Part shown: positions 15,869 to 23,678 of the stretch, piece by piece
Numbering within the stretch: the stretch's first letter is position 1
Layout of the letters: every line of letters begins with the position of its first letter
Origin: Spirochaetales bacterium Spiro_09
GTDB lineage: Bacteria > Spirochaetota > Spirochaetia > Treponematales > Treponemataceae
DNA length: 64,000 nucleotides
Assembly: GCA_001604385.1 (NCBI GenBank)
Contig: LVBK01000026.1
Coordinates: forward strand, 1-64,000
Reading direction: 5' to 3'
Made by a program: the position numbers and the translations under genes
Notes under the pieces: generated by a model
Told to the model about the DNA's origin: nothing
Databases searched by the model: none
The model's input: the letters and a program-made list of their open reading frames with translations, nothing else

Positions 15869-16416
15869 CCGAGAAAACAATTTTCGCCGGTTTCGGCGGT
15901 CAGGGAATCATTTCCCTGGGTCAGATTTGGGTGTTTTGCGGTATGAAAGAAGGAAAAAAAGTAAGCTTTTTTCCGTTTTACGGGGCGGAAAAACGCGGAG
16001 GAATCGCACGGGCTAGTTGCGTTGTCTCCGATACCGGTATCGCGAGTCCCATTGTGTCCCGTGCGGATTCTGCCGTGGTCATGAACAAGGACAGCCTTGA
16101 AGGCTGCGCCAAGGCTCTCAATGATGGCGGCGTCATGATCGTCAACTCATCCCTGATACCCGATTCCGACATTCCTGTATCCTTTTTCGAGCGCTTTAAA
16201 ATTATCCGGGTTGCGGCAACGGAGATTGCGGACAAACTGGGAAACGTTCGTATTGCGAATATGGTAATGCTTGGTGCGCTCGCGAAGCAAACCCATGCAG
16301 TCTTGCTTGACCGCATCGAAATCATCCTTGAACATTTTTTTCCGGGAAATAAAAAGCGTTTTATTCCCCTCAATGTCGAGGCGATTAAGGCGGGTATGGC
16401 TGCCCTCAGTTTGTAA
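15865..16416 (+). CDS. 2-oxoacid:ferredoxin oxidoreductase gamma subunit
   Basis: Gamma subunit of 183 residues (VorC/KorC type). The start TEKTIFAGFGGQGIISLG and the segment FPFYGAEKRGGIARAS are characteristic. It is the last gene of the operon. An 8-bp GC-rich inverted repeat (CGAGCCGG/CCGGCTCG, 16433-16457) follows, without a T run, and may help end transcription. The four subunits together form a cytoplasmic enzyme that reduces ferredoxin, in keeping with an anaerobe. Confidence 0.92.
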   Translation: MTEKTIFAGFGGQGIISLGQIWVFCGMKEGKKVSFFPFYGAEKRGGIARASCVVSDTGIASPIVSRADSAVVMNKDSLEGCAKALNDGGVMIVNSSLIPDSDIPVSFFERFKIIRVAATEIADKLGNVRIANMVMLGALAKQTHAVLLDRIEIILEHFFPGNKKRFIPLNVEAIKAGMAALSL

Positions 16417-16514
16417 ATAGCATACCGTATTGCGAGCCGGCCGGCATGACCGGCTCGAAGTCCGAGCCATACACTCCTTGTCTCTTGTGCGGATAACCCG
16501 TTATACTTTCCGCT

Positions 16515-17948
16515 ATGCGCATAGTCATTGTCGGGGCAGGGTCCATCGGAAAACAAATAGCCCGCGAACTGGTCAACGAAAAACGTGATGTGGTCGTTAT
16601 TGAAAAGAATGCGGAAACAGCCCGTATTGCCGATAACGAACTTGATTGTCTTGTTATCAACGACGATGGGAGCCGGCCCGAGGTGTTACGCCAGGTAAGC
16701 GCCGGTACTGCCGACTGGTTTATCGCCCTGACAGGATCGGATGCGGTAAACCTCGTTGCCTGCGGCCTGGTCGCCGCCGAATCTTCAAAAACGCGGACAA
16801 TTGCCCGGGTGGAAACGCCATTCTATGCGGCGCTCTCTCCCGCCCAGCAAAAAACCTTCGGACTTGATTTTCTCCTGAATCCCGCGCAGGAAACCGCCCG
16901 ATCCCTTATCCGCATCATCGGCGAAGGTTTCGCCGAATCGGTCGTCCCCCTGCATCAGGGCGACCTGCAGCTTCGAAGCGTACCCGCGACGTTTCTTGAA
17001 AGTTATATCGGAAAAACCCTGGGTGAGATCCGGCACAGTTCCATCAAGCACTTTATCATTGCCGCGGTGGTCAGAAACGGCTCGATCATCATTCCGAAAG
17101 GCGATTGCCGCATCGAGGAACATGATTTCCTGTACGTGCTTGGCCCGCCCGACTCCCTGAACGGGCTTTTGGGTGCCATAAGCGGCCTCGATGATCAGGC
17201 GCGTCGCATTTTGATCCTGGGCGCATCGAAAATTGCCGAACGGTTCCTGGATTCGTTCCGGGATGCCCTTGCCAGCGGAGAGCCGATCAGCGAAAACAAA
17301 CGGAAAAGCAGACTTTCCCGCTTCATTCGCCGGGTTTTTGTCCGCCAACCTGAAATGACCCTGCTGGAAATGGCCGAGGGCGAGGCTAAACGGATGCTGC
17401 AAACCTACCAGGACATCCATGTGGTGTGCGGAGACAGCTCCGACGAGGGCGTGCTTGAGGGAGCCGGTATATCCCGCGCCGATCTCTTTATCGCGGCGAC
17501 AGACTCCCAATCAAAAAATATCCTGACAGCCCAGCTTGCCAAGGTGCTCGGCGTGAAAAAATCGATCGCCATTACCTACAATGAACGCTTTTTGCCGCTC
17601 CGCAACAGTATTGAGGTTGATTCCCTCATTTCCCTGAACGATTCGGTGGCTGCCGCGGTACTCGAGATTGTCCGCAAGGCGCATATCAGAACCATTTTCA
17701 GTTTTTTCGAGGACGAGGTGGAAATTGTCGAGCTTACCGTCGGCAAGGATTCCCCGGTTTCCGGCAAAAAACTGAAAACAATCGACTTGCCCCGTGATGT
17801 GCTCATTGCGTTTGTCACCAAATTCGGCGAGATCATTGTACCGAACGGGGAAACCGAGCTGGAGGATGGCGACGAAATTGGACTGGTAACCCGCAAGGAT
17901 TACATGGGCATCCTCGAGTCCATTTTTGGCGGTACCCATGGAAACTAA
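16515..17948 (+). CDS. trkA: Trk system potassium uptake regulatory protein TrkA
   Basis: Cytoplasmic NAD(H)-binding gating subunit of the Trk potassium transporter, 477 residues. Two tandem RCK units are visible. The first starts MRIVIVGAGSIGKQIARELV (nucleotide-binding GAGSIG at 7-12). The second Rossmann fold begins around ARRILILGASKIAERF. Each is followed by a TrkA-C domain. A charged insert (ENKRKSRLSRFIRRVF) in the second RCK makes it slightly longer than E. coli TrkA. TATACT at 16502-16507 is seven bases before the ATG, with TTGTCT upstream and no ribosome-binding site, so a leaderless mRNA is likely. It overlaps trkH by 11 bases. Confidence 0.94.
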   Translation: MRIVIVGAGSIGKQIARELVNEKRDVVVIEKNAETARIADNELDCLVINDDGSRPEVLRQVSAGTADWFIALTGSDAVNLVACGLVAAESSKTRTIARVETPFYAALSPAQQKTFGLDFLLNPAQETARSLIRIIGEGFAESVVPLHQGDLQLRSVPATFLESYIGKTLGEIRHSSIKHFIIAAVVRNGSIIIPKGDCRIEEHDFLYVLGPPDSLNGLLGAISGLDDQARRILILGASKIAERFLDSFRDALASGEPISENKRKSRLSRFIRRVFVRQPEMTLLEMAEGEAKRMLQTYQDIHVVCGDSSDEGVLEGAGISRADLFIAATDSQSKNILTAQLAKVLGVKKSIAITYNERFLPLRNSIEVDSLISLNDSVAAAVLEIVRKAHIRTIFSFFEDEVEIVELTVGKDSPVSGKKLKTIDLPRDVLIAFVTKFGEIIVPNGETELEDGDEIGLVTRKDYMGILESIFGGTHGN

Positions 17949-19392
17949 GTCGTTAATACGGGCCCTGTCGGTGCTTCTTTCGATTGTGTCGCTCTTCATG
18001 CTCCTGTGTCTTGGTGCCGGTCTCGCGCTCGGAGAAGGCACTGCCGCCATGCGGGCCTTCGGGGCGCCGGTGTTATTCGGTCTCTTGCTCTTCGTCCTCT
18101 TCGTCTTTGTCATAAAAAGGAACAAGGTCCTGTTATCCTCGCGCAGCGGGTATCTTTTCGTGACACTGTCCTGGATAGCCTCGGCAAGCCTTGGCGCTTT
18201 CCCCTTTCTCCTTTCAGGGGCGACCTCTTCCTTTGCCGACGCCCTTTTCGAATCCATGTCCGGTTTTACCACGACGGGAGCCTCGGTGTTTGCCGACATC
18301 GAGGCGATCCCCCGCTCCGTACTCCTGTGGCGTGCGACCACGCACTGGCTGGGCGGCATGGGAATAGTCGTTCTGACGGTTGCCATCTTTCCCCTTCTGG
18401 GAATCAGCAGTAAAAGCTTGATGGAGGCGGAGGCCCCCGGCCCGCAGGTAGACAAATTCACCCCCCGTCTGTCCCATACCGCCGGTCTCCTCTGGGGCCT
18501 CTATCTTGCAATGACCCTTGTTTTGACTGTGCTCCTCTGCGTGGGCGGGATGGATATCCTTGACGCGGTAACCCACTCCTTCGCGACAATGGCGACCGGA
18601 GGCTTTTCAACCAAAAATGCATCGGTCGCCTCGTTTGGCTCAGCCTACATCGACATCGTCATCACGGTGTTCATGATTCTGGCGGGGACAAACTTTGCCA
18701 TTCACTGGAAACTGGTGACGGGGAAATTTTCCCTCGTCATGAAGGACAGCGAATGGAAACTGTATATTCTGGTATTTTTGCTCGCATCAGGGGGAATCGC
18801 GTTCAGCGTATACCGCGCCGGTCATTATGCGACCGCTGCCGACTCACTTCGCTTCGCCGCCTTTCAGGCCGCGTCGATACTGACAACAACCGGATTCGTC
18901 ACCGCCGACTACCTGGCATGGCCGTCCTTTGCCCAGGCTCTGCTTTTTGCACTCATGCTTGTCGGTGGCTGTTCGGGATCAACCGGCGGCGGCATCAAGG
19001 TGGGAAGAATCCTGACCCTGTTCCGCATGGGCGTCGCCGAAATGCGTTATCTGCTGAATCCGCGCGGGGTCTACGGTATATTTGTCAGCCGGACATACAT
19101 GAAAAAAACGATTGTCTACGACATCGCGGCAATGGTTTATCTGTACCTGTTTACCGCCGTCATCTCCACCCTTGTTATTGCCTGGGGCGGCTATGATATC
19201 CTGACCAGCCTGACCGCTACCCTGGCGACACTGGGAAACATCGGCCCCGGCTTCAGTCTTGTCGGCCCGGTTTCCAATTACGCCTTTTTTCCTGATTGGC
19301 TAAAATACTGGCTCACTTTGATAATGCTGGTTGGCCGCCTGGAAGTATATACGGTATTGGTTCTCTTTACCCGTTGGTTCTGGAAACGATGA
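17938..19392 (+). CDS. trkH: Trk potassium transporter membrane subunit TrkH
   Basis: Potassium channel-like membrane subunit of 484 residues with repeated M1-P-M2 units. The filter regions include SMSGFTTTGASV, SFATMATGGFSTKN, ILTTTGFVTADY and TATLATLGNIGPG. GGCSGSTGGGIKVGR is the conserved segment in the third-fourth repeat. ATG at 17938 is used because GGCGG lies upstream. It overlaps the trkA stop by 11 bases, so translation is coupled. Both subunits together give a complete K+ uptake system. The region 19393-19515 after it contains only weak hairpins. Confidence 0.93.
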   Translation: METKSLIRALSVLLSIVSLFMLLCLGAGLALGEGTAAMRAFGAPVLFGLLLFVLFVFVIKRNKVLLSSRSGYLFVTLSWIASASLGAFPFLLSGATSSFADALFESMSGFTTTGASVFADIEAIPRSVLLWRATTHWLGGMGIVVLTVAIFPLLGISSKSLMEAEAPGPQVDKFTPRLSHTAGLLWGLYLAMTLVLTVLLCVGGMDILDAVTHSFATMATGGFSTKNASVASFGSAYIDIVITVFMILAGTNFAIHWKLVTGKFSLVMKDSEWKLYILVFLLASGGIAFSVYRAGHYATAADSLRFAAFQAASILTTTGFVTADYLAWPSFAQALLFALMLVGGCSGSTGGGIKVGRILTLFRMGVAEMRYLLNPRGVYGIFVSRTYMKKTIVYDIAAMVYLYLFTAVISTLVIAWGGYDILTSLTATLATLGNIGPGFSLVGPVSNYAFFPDWLKYWLTLIMLVGRLEVYTVLVLFTRWFWKR

Positions 19393-19515
19393 AGGCTGCA
19401 GGAACGGCATGAGGCAGAACGCTTCTGCCCGTTGATCGCTCATCGGGCGGAGCCCCCGCCAAGATTGAAGGACTTGCGTGTCGCGGGCCTTCGGAATGGC
19501 GGTGTGCTTGACCGC

Positions 19516-20028
19516 TCAGGATGGGGCTAAAGTGACCGCCAGATTCTGTGCCCAGGCGGCTATAGCGTCCTTTTCCCACAAATCAATCGGGGCGTTTTTT
19601 GGAATGCCGAAAATGAAGCGCATGGGTGCGGGAAGCGGCTCTCCGATGCGACCGCCGAAAATGGCGGTGTCAACCGGGTTCACGATCGCCTTTGCGGGTT
19701 TGAATACTCCCTCAATAACCTTTCTCCAGAAAGAGCTTCCGGTCTGGTGAATATAGGACATGCAATAAAAGGCTGTATTTTTATTTTCCAGCTCTGAGGC
19801 ATGTGAGCGGATAAACTCAATTGCCTCGGGAAGCCACTTCATGCCGTTTATCGGTGCGCCCACAATAACCGTGTCGTAGCGGTCAAGCTGACCTGCTTCG
19901 GTCGTAGCACTGATTGTTGTTTCGAATCCCTGAGCCGCCAGAACTGCAGCAATGACCTCTGCTGCGTCGCGGGTCGAACCAGCTTGTGTTTTATAGGTAA
20001 CCAGTACCCGTTTTCCCGTTGTATTCAT
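19516..20028 (-). CDS. Flavodoxin domain protein (HemG-like)
   Basis: Cytoplasmic flavodoxin-like protein of 170 residues. The FMN phosphate-binding loop is VTYKTQAGSTRDAA near the N-terminus, followed by DTVIVGAPINGMKW and FYCMSYIHQTG, the usual flavodoxin pattern. Likely roles are low-potential electron transfer or menaquinone/protoporphyrinogen-type redox (HemG relatives), but no partner gene is adjacent. ATG at 20028 is selected because the longer frame would start inside the inverted repeat element. TATATT six bases upstream and no ribosome-binding site point to a leaderless transcript. Confidence 0.85.
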   Translation of the reverse strand: MNTTGKRVLVTYKTQAGSTRDAAEVIAAVLAAQGFETTISATTEAGQLDRYDTVIVGAPINGMKWLPEAIEFIRSHASELENKNTAFYCMSYIHQTGSSFWRKVIEGVFKPAKAIVNPVDTAIFGGRIGEPLPAPMRFIFGIPKNAPIDLWEKDAIAAWAQNLAVTLAPS

Positions 20029-20066
20029 AAGAAAAATATACACCCGATTGTCGGGAAATGCTACTT

Positions 20067-20130
20067 TACTGCTATCAATATTGTTGAAAGGCAAGATGGC
20101 ACAGGTGTTTCAACAATATTGATAGCAGTT
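20067..20130. repeat. 64-bp element: facing pair of the dispersed 21-bp repeat
   Basis: TTACTGCTATCAATATTG starts at 20066 and the inverse copy ends in GATAGCAGTT at 20130. The arms (20067-20089 and 20108-20130) are near perfect over about 22 bp with an 18-base spacer. Transcribed from either side this would form a long hairpin. It lies in the divergent region between the flavodoxin and cyclase genes. Confidence 0.8.
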
Positions 20131-20206
20131 CATTCTGTACACATTTTGGAGTTTTTCTTCAGATTTCGCCCTTTCCCGCTGATGTTCTCTATGGTATACT
20201 TTTTTT

Positions 20207-21097
20207 GTGCTTATCACACTGAAGAACCGCCTGATCCTGATTGAAGACTGCGACACAGGATCCACACACAGTCTGTTGCTCGAACTGGAAGATGACGGTC
20301 ATTTGATTGTCACCGATGCTGAATCATATACACCGGCATTTGTGTATCGTATTTTGCTGGATCGCTTTCCTTCAGATGACGTCATTGAATCGGCTATTTC
20401 CGCCGAATTGAATAAACGGGTCAGAATTTCACGGGCGCTTGACCGCAATATCCATCTTGACGGATCGGTTCTTTCCGGCTTGCATAAAATGCCGGTTGAT
20501 ATTTTCGACAATGTGTATCTGGACGAGGTTAAGCAGTCCGCGCTCGTGTTGTGTGTCGATATCAGAAATTTCAGCAATTTCTTGTGTACCAACGAGGAAA
20601 GCGCTGTTTTCAAGCTGATCAAGGATTTTACTTCCAATTTTCTGTCCTGCGTGAATCAGTTTGGCTTTGGCTGTTCATATTATAAACTTCTTGGTGACGG
20701 AGCCCTGGTCATCTGGGATGAAACGACAGAATCCACTGTTTCGGAGGCCCTCCAGGTTTTTGACACCTTTACCGACTTTGTCAATGAAGAACTGTTCGTC
20801 TCCTGTCCTCTTTTGGGTTTTGCCGGCGCATTGGTGTCCGAGAAGGTGTTCAAGTATGAAATTTCGGCTGAGGCCTCACAGTTAAAATATCGGGACTATG
20901 TCGGGTACGGCATCAATCTTGCCTGCCGGATACAGGCTCTTGCGGTGCGCGACGAGCTGGTTATCAATAAAACGCTTGCGGACACATCTCTTGTTTCGTT
21001 TGAAAGTCGGGATCTTTCACGGTATGCACAGGAATTGCATTTATTGAAGGGAATGAAAAGCGAGGATCGTGAGGCAGTCTTGTTCTATAAGCGATAA
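20207..21097 (+). CDS. Class III nucleotidyl cyclase domain protein
   Basis: Protein of 296 residues with a C-terminal class III adenylate/guanylate cyclase homology domain. Metal-binding Asp118 lies in CVDIRNFSNF, Asp164 in YKLLGDGALVIWD, and the transition-state Asn237 and Arg241 in YGINLACRIQ, so the active site looks complete. The N-terminal 100 residues match no domain I recognise. The substrate (ATP or GTP) is not certain. The start is GTG at 20207, with TATACT six bases upstream and no ribosome-binding site. It is soluble and ends at a terminator. Confidence 0.85.
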   Translation: MLITLKNRLILIEDCDTGSTHSLLLELEDDGHLIVTDAESYTPAFVYRILLDRFPSDDVIESAISAELNKRVRISRALDRNIHLDGSVLSGLHKMPVDIFDNVYLDEVKQSALVLCVDIRNFSNFLCTNEESAVFKLIKDFTSNFLSCVNQFGFGCSYYKLLGDGALVIWDETTESTVSEALQVFDTFTDFVNEELFVSCPLLGFAGALVSEKVFKYEISAEASQLKYRDYVGYGINLACRIQALAVRDELVINKTLADTSLVSFESRDLSRYAQELHLLKGMKSEDREAVLFYKR

Positions 21098-21125
21098 TCG
21101 CCTTCGGCAGATCATAGGGTATAAA

Positions 21126-21156
21126 AAAACCGGACAGCAGTATACTGTCCGGTTTT
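21126..21156. terminator. Bidirectional terminator between the cyclase and tRNA-Val
   Basis: Stem ACCGGACAG (21129-21137) pairs with CTGTCCGGT (21145-21153). It has a run of A before and TTTT after, so it can stop the cyclase transcript from the left and the tRNA-Val transcript from the right. Confidence 0.85.
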
Positions 21157-21229
21157 GGGCAATACTGGAATCGAACCAGTGACCCCCACGATGTCAACGT
21201 GATACTCTAACCAGCTGAGCTAATTGCCC
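21156..21229 (-). tRNA. tRNA-Val (anticodon GAC)
   Basis: Minus-strand cloverleaf of 74 nt. The acceptor is GGGCAAT/ATTGCCC with discriminator A, the D-arm is GCTCAGCTGGTTAGAGT, the anticodon loop TTGACAT gives GAC, and the T-loop is TTCGATT. CCA is not encoded. Confidence 0.95.
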
Positions 21230-21325
21230 GAATCGTTCGGTCTCGAACGCTCGCTAAAATTATACCATTTTTTCATTTGCGTCAATACCTGCCTTTCGGT
21301 ATACTGGAGGCATAAGGAGAACGGT

Positions 21326-21712
21326 ATGTGTATAGAACCAATGTTTTATGTATGCAAAAAATGCGGAAATTTGGTGGGAATGATTCATGCTTCAGGTGTT
21401 CCCATGATCTGCTGTGGTGAGGAAATGACCGCACTCAAGGCCAATACCAGCGATGGTGCCAAGGAGAAGCATGTGCCTGTTGTTACCGTCAATGGATCCA
21501 CCGTTACCGTCAAGATCGGCTCGGTCGATCATCCGATGACAGCAGAACACTGGATACAGTGGGTGTATCTGGAAACCGTACAGGGAGGTCAGCGCAAGTG
21601 CCTGAATCCCGGAGACAAGCCCGAGGTTACCTTCAGTCTGACTGCAGATGATAAGGCTATTGCAGCGTTTGAATATTGCAATCTTCATGGATTGTGGAAA
21701 GCAACTGTATAA
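21326..21712 (+). CDS. Desulfoferrodoxin-type superoxide reductase
   Basis: Cytoplasmic superoxide reductase of 128 residues that reduces superoxide to hydrogen peroxide without making oxygen, which suits an anaerobe. The N-terminal desulforedoxin-like iron site is complete (Cys10, Cys13, Cys29, Cys30). The catalytic iron site has Glu47-Lys48-His49, His69, His75, Cys118 and His121. Both centres are present, so it is the two-iron class, unlike the one-centre neelaredoxin of Treponema pallidum, which it resembles in the C-terminal domain. AAGGAG precedes ATG 21326 by seven bases, and TATACT at 21299-21304 is a likely -10. Confidence 0.94.
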   Translation: MCIEPMFYVCKKCGNLVGMIHASGVPMICCGEEMTALKANTSDGAKEKHVPVVTVNGSTVTVKIGSVDHPMTAEHWIQWVYLETVQGGQRKCLNPGDKPEVTFSLTADDKAIAAFEYCNLHGLWKATV

Positions 21713-21726
21713 GAGTAATGTCAGTG

Positions 21727-21756
21727 GGGGGTCACAGAAGTGACCCCCTTGTTTTT
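21727..21756 (+). terminator. Intrinsic terminator of the superoxide reductase gene
   Basis: GGGGGTCAC (21727-21735) pairs with GTGACCCCC (21740-21748) over an AGAA loop, followed by TTGTTTTT. Confidence 0.92.
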
Positions 21757-21767
21757 ATGCGTTTTGC

Positions 21768-21796
21768 TTGACTTTTTTTTTGTGTTTTGCTAGAGT
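21768..21796 (+). promoter_or_regulatory. Promoter of tRNA-Leu(GAG)
   Basis: TTGACT at 21768-21773 and TAGAGT at 21791-21796 are 17 bases apart, with a T-rich spacer. The tRNA begins 20 bases after the -10 box. Confidence 0.65.
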
Positions 21797-21815
21797 GCTT
21801 TTGTCAACGCGACAT

Positions 21816-21899
21816 GCGGCGATGGTGGAATTGGTAGACACGCCAGCTTGAGGTGCTGGTGCTCGAAAGGGTATGGAAGTTCAAGTCTTCTTCGCCGCA
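21816..21899 (+). tRNA. tRNA-Leu (anticodon GAG)
   Basis: Class II tRNA of 84 nt. The acceptor is GCGGCGA paired with TCGCCGC plus discriminator A, the D-arm has TGGTAGACAC, the anticodon stem CCAGC/GCTGG carries loop TTGAGGT (GAG), a variable arm follows, and the T-loop is TTCAAGT. CCA is not encoded. Confidence 0.95.
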
Positions 21900-21900
21900 T

Positions 21901-21937
21901 AAGGGTTTTCCTTGTAAAAGGAAAACCCTTTTTCTTT
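21901..21937 (+). terminator. Intrinsic terminator of tRNA-Leu(GAG)
   Basis: A 13-bp stem, AAGGGTTTTCCTT (21901-21913) with AAGGAAAACCCTT (21918-21930), is followed by TTTCTTT. Confidence 0.88.
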
Positions 21938-22112
21938 GCCGGTCCCCTCCGTATGTTCGATCAAAACCCCATATTTCCGGTATTTCATCAAAATAGTAAT
22001 GTAGTGAAGAAGAATAGTAATTTCGTGTAGATAAAAGGCCTTCTCCCGATTTGACAGCAGTTATTTTCCGCTCCACCATGGAACACAACAATGAATCAGT
22101 AAGGAGAGGAAT

Positions 22113-23120
22113 ATGAATCGATGCATGAAGAAGATCGCGATGGCGATGTTCGGGATGGGTGTGTCTGCTCTTGTGTTTGCGGGCGGCGCGCAGGATGCGA
22201 AACCGGCAGGGAAAATAACTGTGACTTTCGCCGGAACGGAGGCTGCTACAACTACCCAAAGCCGGATGATGCAGGCGGTTGCGGACGCGTTGAACGCGGA
22301 TGGCCGTTTTGATGCGAAGGTACTGGTCGCCGGAGCCCTTTCGAATGACACGAACGCGCTTGTAACCCAGGCAAAAATGGGCGTTCCCCTGGTCGTCCCC
22401 TCGGATCCCGGACGGCTCGCAAGCCAGTTCGCCATTTCCGATATGAATATTCTGATGGCTCCCTATATTTTGACGGATCCTGCGGTTCTGGAAAAACTTC
22501 CCGACACCGAGCTATTTAAAACCTGGTCCAAGCAGCTTGAGGGGCAGGGCATTTCCCTGCTTGCGAATATGTACAATGGTTTCCGCAATTTTTATACCGT
22601 TCGTCCGGTAAAGAATGTTAAGGACCTGTCCGGCATGCGAATCCGCGGTTTTGGAAACGACATCGGAAATGGCCTTGCAAAGTATCTTGGTTTTGCCAAT
22701 ATCGCCATTTCGTTCGGCGAGGTATTCCCTGCCATCCAGCAGAAGACGCTCGATGGAACGGAAGTTCAGGTTTCGGCCGCGGCGGGAAACGCGTTCTGGG
22801 ATGTAACCAAGCATATTGCCATGACAAAGCATTTTATGCTGCAGACAACCTTTGTCTGTTCAACCCGTCTTCTCGACGGCATGCCCCCCGATGCGCGTGC
22901 GTTCTTCCTTAAGACTATCCGCGAAAAGGCTCTGGAATACGGAAGACTTGCGGAAAAAGATGAAGCCGGTTTGTATGATCAGATGAAGAAAAATGGAGTG
23001 ACCATTACCGAAGTTAATATCAAGGAATTCCAGGACGCCATTGCTCCCCTGTATACAAACAACGACCTCAAGTTCTCTGCAGGACTCAAGGAAAATCTCT
23101 TTAAACAGCTCGGGATGTAA
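22113..23120 (+). CDS. TRAP transporter solute-binding protein, DctP family
   Basis: Periplasmic binding protein of 335 residues for a TRAP transporter. The signal peptide (MKKIAMAMFGMG then ALVFAGGAQD) resembles that of the ABC binding protein at 4075. The DctP core includes NMYNGFRNFYTVRPVKNVKDLSGMRIR, where the Arg of MRIRG normally contacts the substrate carboxylate, so an organic acid substrate is expected though not identified. AAGGAGAGG lies directly upstream of the ATG. It is the first gene of a DctP-DctQ-DctM operon. TTGACA upstream, near 22047, may be the -35 box. Confidence 0.92.
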   Translation: MNRCMKKIAMAMFGMGVSALVFAGGAQDAKPAGKITVTFAGTEAATTTQSRMMQAVADALNADGRFDAKVLVAGALSNDTNALVTQAKMGVPLVVPSDPGRLASQFAISDMNILMAPYILTDPAVLEKLPDTELFKTWSKQLEGQGISLLANMYNGFRNFYTVRPVKNVKDLSGMRIRGFGNDIGNGLAKYLGFANIAISFGEVFPAIQQKTLDGTEVQVSAAAGNAFWDVTKHIAMTKHFMLQTTFVCSTRLLDGMPPDARAFFLKTIREKALEYGRLAEKDEAGLYDQMKKNGVTITEVNIKEFQDAIAPLYTNNDLKFSAGLKENLFKQLGM

Positions 23121-23192
23121 TTGCTCAGCTATCGGGTTGACCTCCGTACATGAGTGTGTGCGGAGGTACTATTCAAATACGGGGTGTCGGTT

Positions 23193-23678
23193 GTGAAGAA
23201 AATATATCGAATGCTGTGCAAGGCGGAAGAAATTGCCTGTGGTACAGGGTTTCTTTTCCTGGTTTTTTTTGTTTTTTTGTCGGCCATTTTGCGGTTCTTC
23301 CGGTTTTCCATGTCCTGGAATATTGATCTGGCAATGCTCCTGCTTGCCTGGACAGCGTTTCTGGGTGCGGATATCGCCTGGAGAAGCGGCCAGATAATCG
23401 GTGTCGATCTGGTGACCCGTAACCTGCCCGTTATGGTGCAGCGGATTATCCGATTGGCGGTGTACCTCCTGATGCTGTTTGCACTCGTTATAATGTTTGT
23501 CTATGGCGCGCGCCTTGCCTGGACCGAGCGGGTCAGCCGGTATCAGTCCATGGCGATACCCTACTCACTGGTTACCTTAAGCCTGGTATTGGCATCCTTT
23601 TCGATGATCGGGACTACACTTCAAAAAATCGGGTCTCTCGTGCGGGAAATGGCCGGGAAAGGCGAGGCATACACATGA
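23193..23678 (+). CDS. TRAP transporter small permease, DctQ family
   Basis: Small membrane subunit with four hydrophobic segments (GFLFLVFFVFLSAILRF, MLLLAWTAFLGADI, LAVYLLMLFALVIMF and LVTLSLVLASFSMIG) and the family W-R-SGQIIGVD stretch. The start is uncertain. GTG at 23193 gives MKKIYRMLCKAEEI, the usual DctQ opening, in 161 residues. A GTG at 23154 would add 13 residues. CCTCCG at 23141 can pair with CGGAGG at 23161, which may mask a ribosome-binding site and keep this subunit's output below that of DctP. It overlaps DctM by ATGA. Confidence 0.85.
   Translation: MKKIYRMLCKAEEIACGTGFLFLVFFVFLSAILRFFRFSMSWNIDLAMLLLAWTAFLGADIAWRSGQIIGVDLVTRNLPVMVQRIIRLAVYLLMLFALVIMFVYGARLAWTERVSRYQSMAIPYSLVTLSLVLASFSMIGTTLQKIGSLVREMAGKGEAYT

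Noticed and set aside
19393-19515. Possible small gene between trkH and the flavodoxin
   Set aside because: Frames here are short, lack ribosome-binding sites and overlap neighbours. Only a GGCAGAA/TTCTGCC hairpin near 19413-19429 is seen.
21980-22030. Imperfect direct repeat AATAGTAAT before the TRAP operon as a binding site
   Set aside because: Two imperfect units in AT-rich sequence are weak evidence, and no regulator gene is adjacent.
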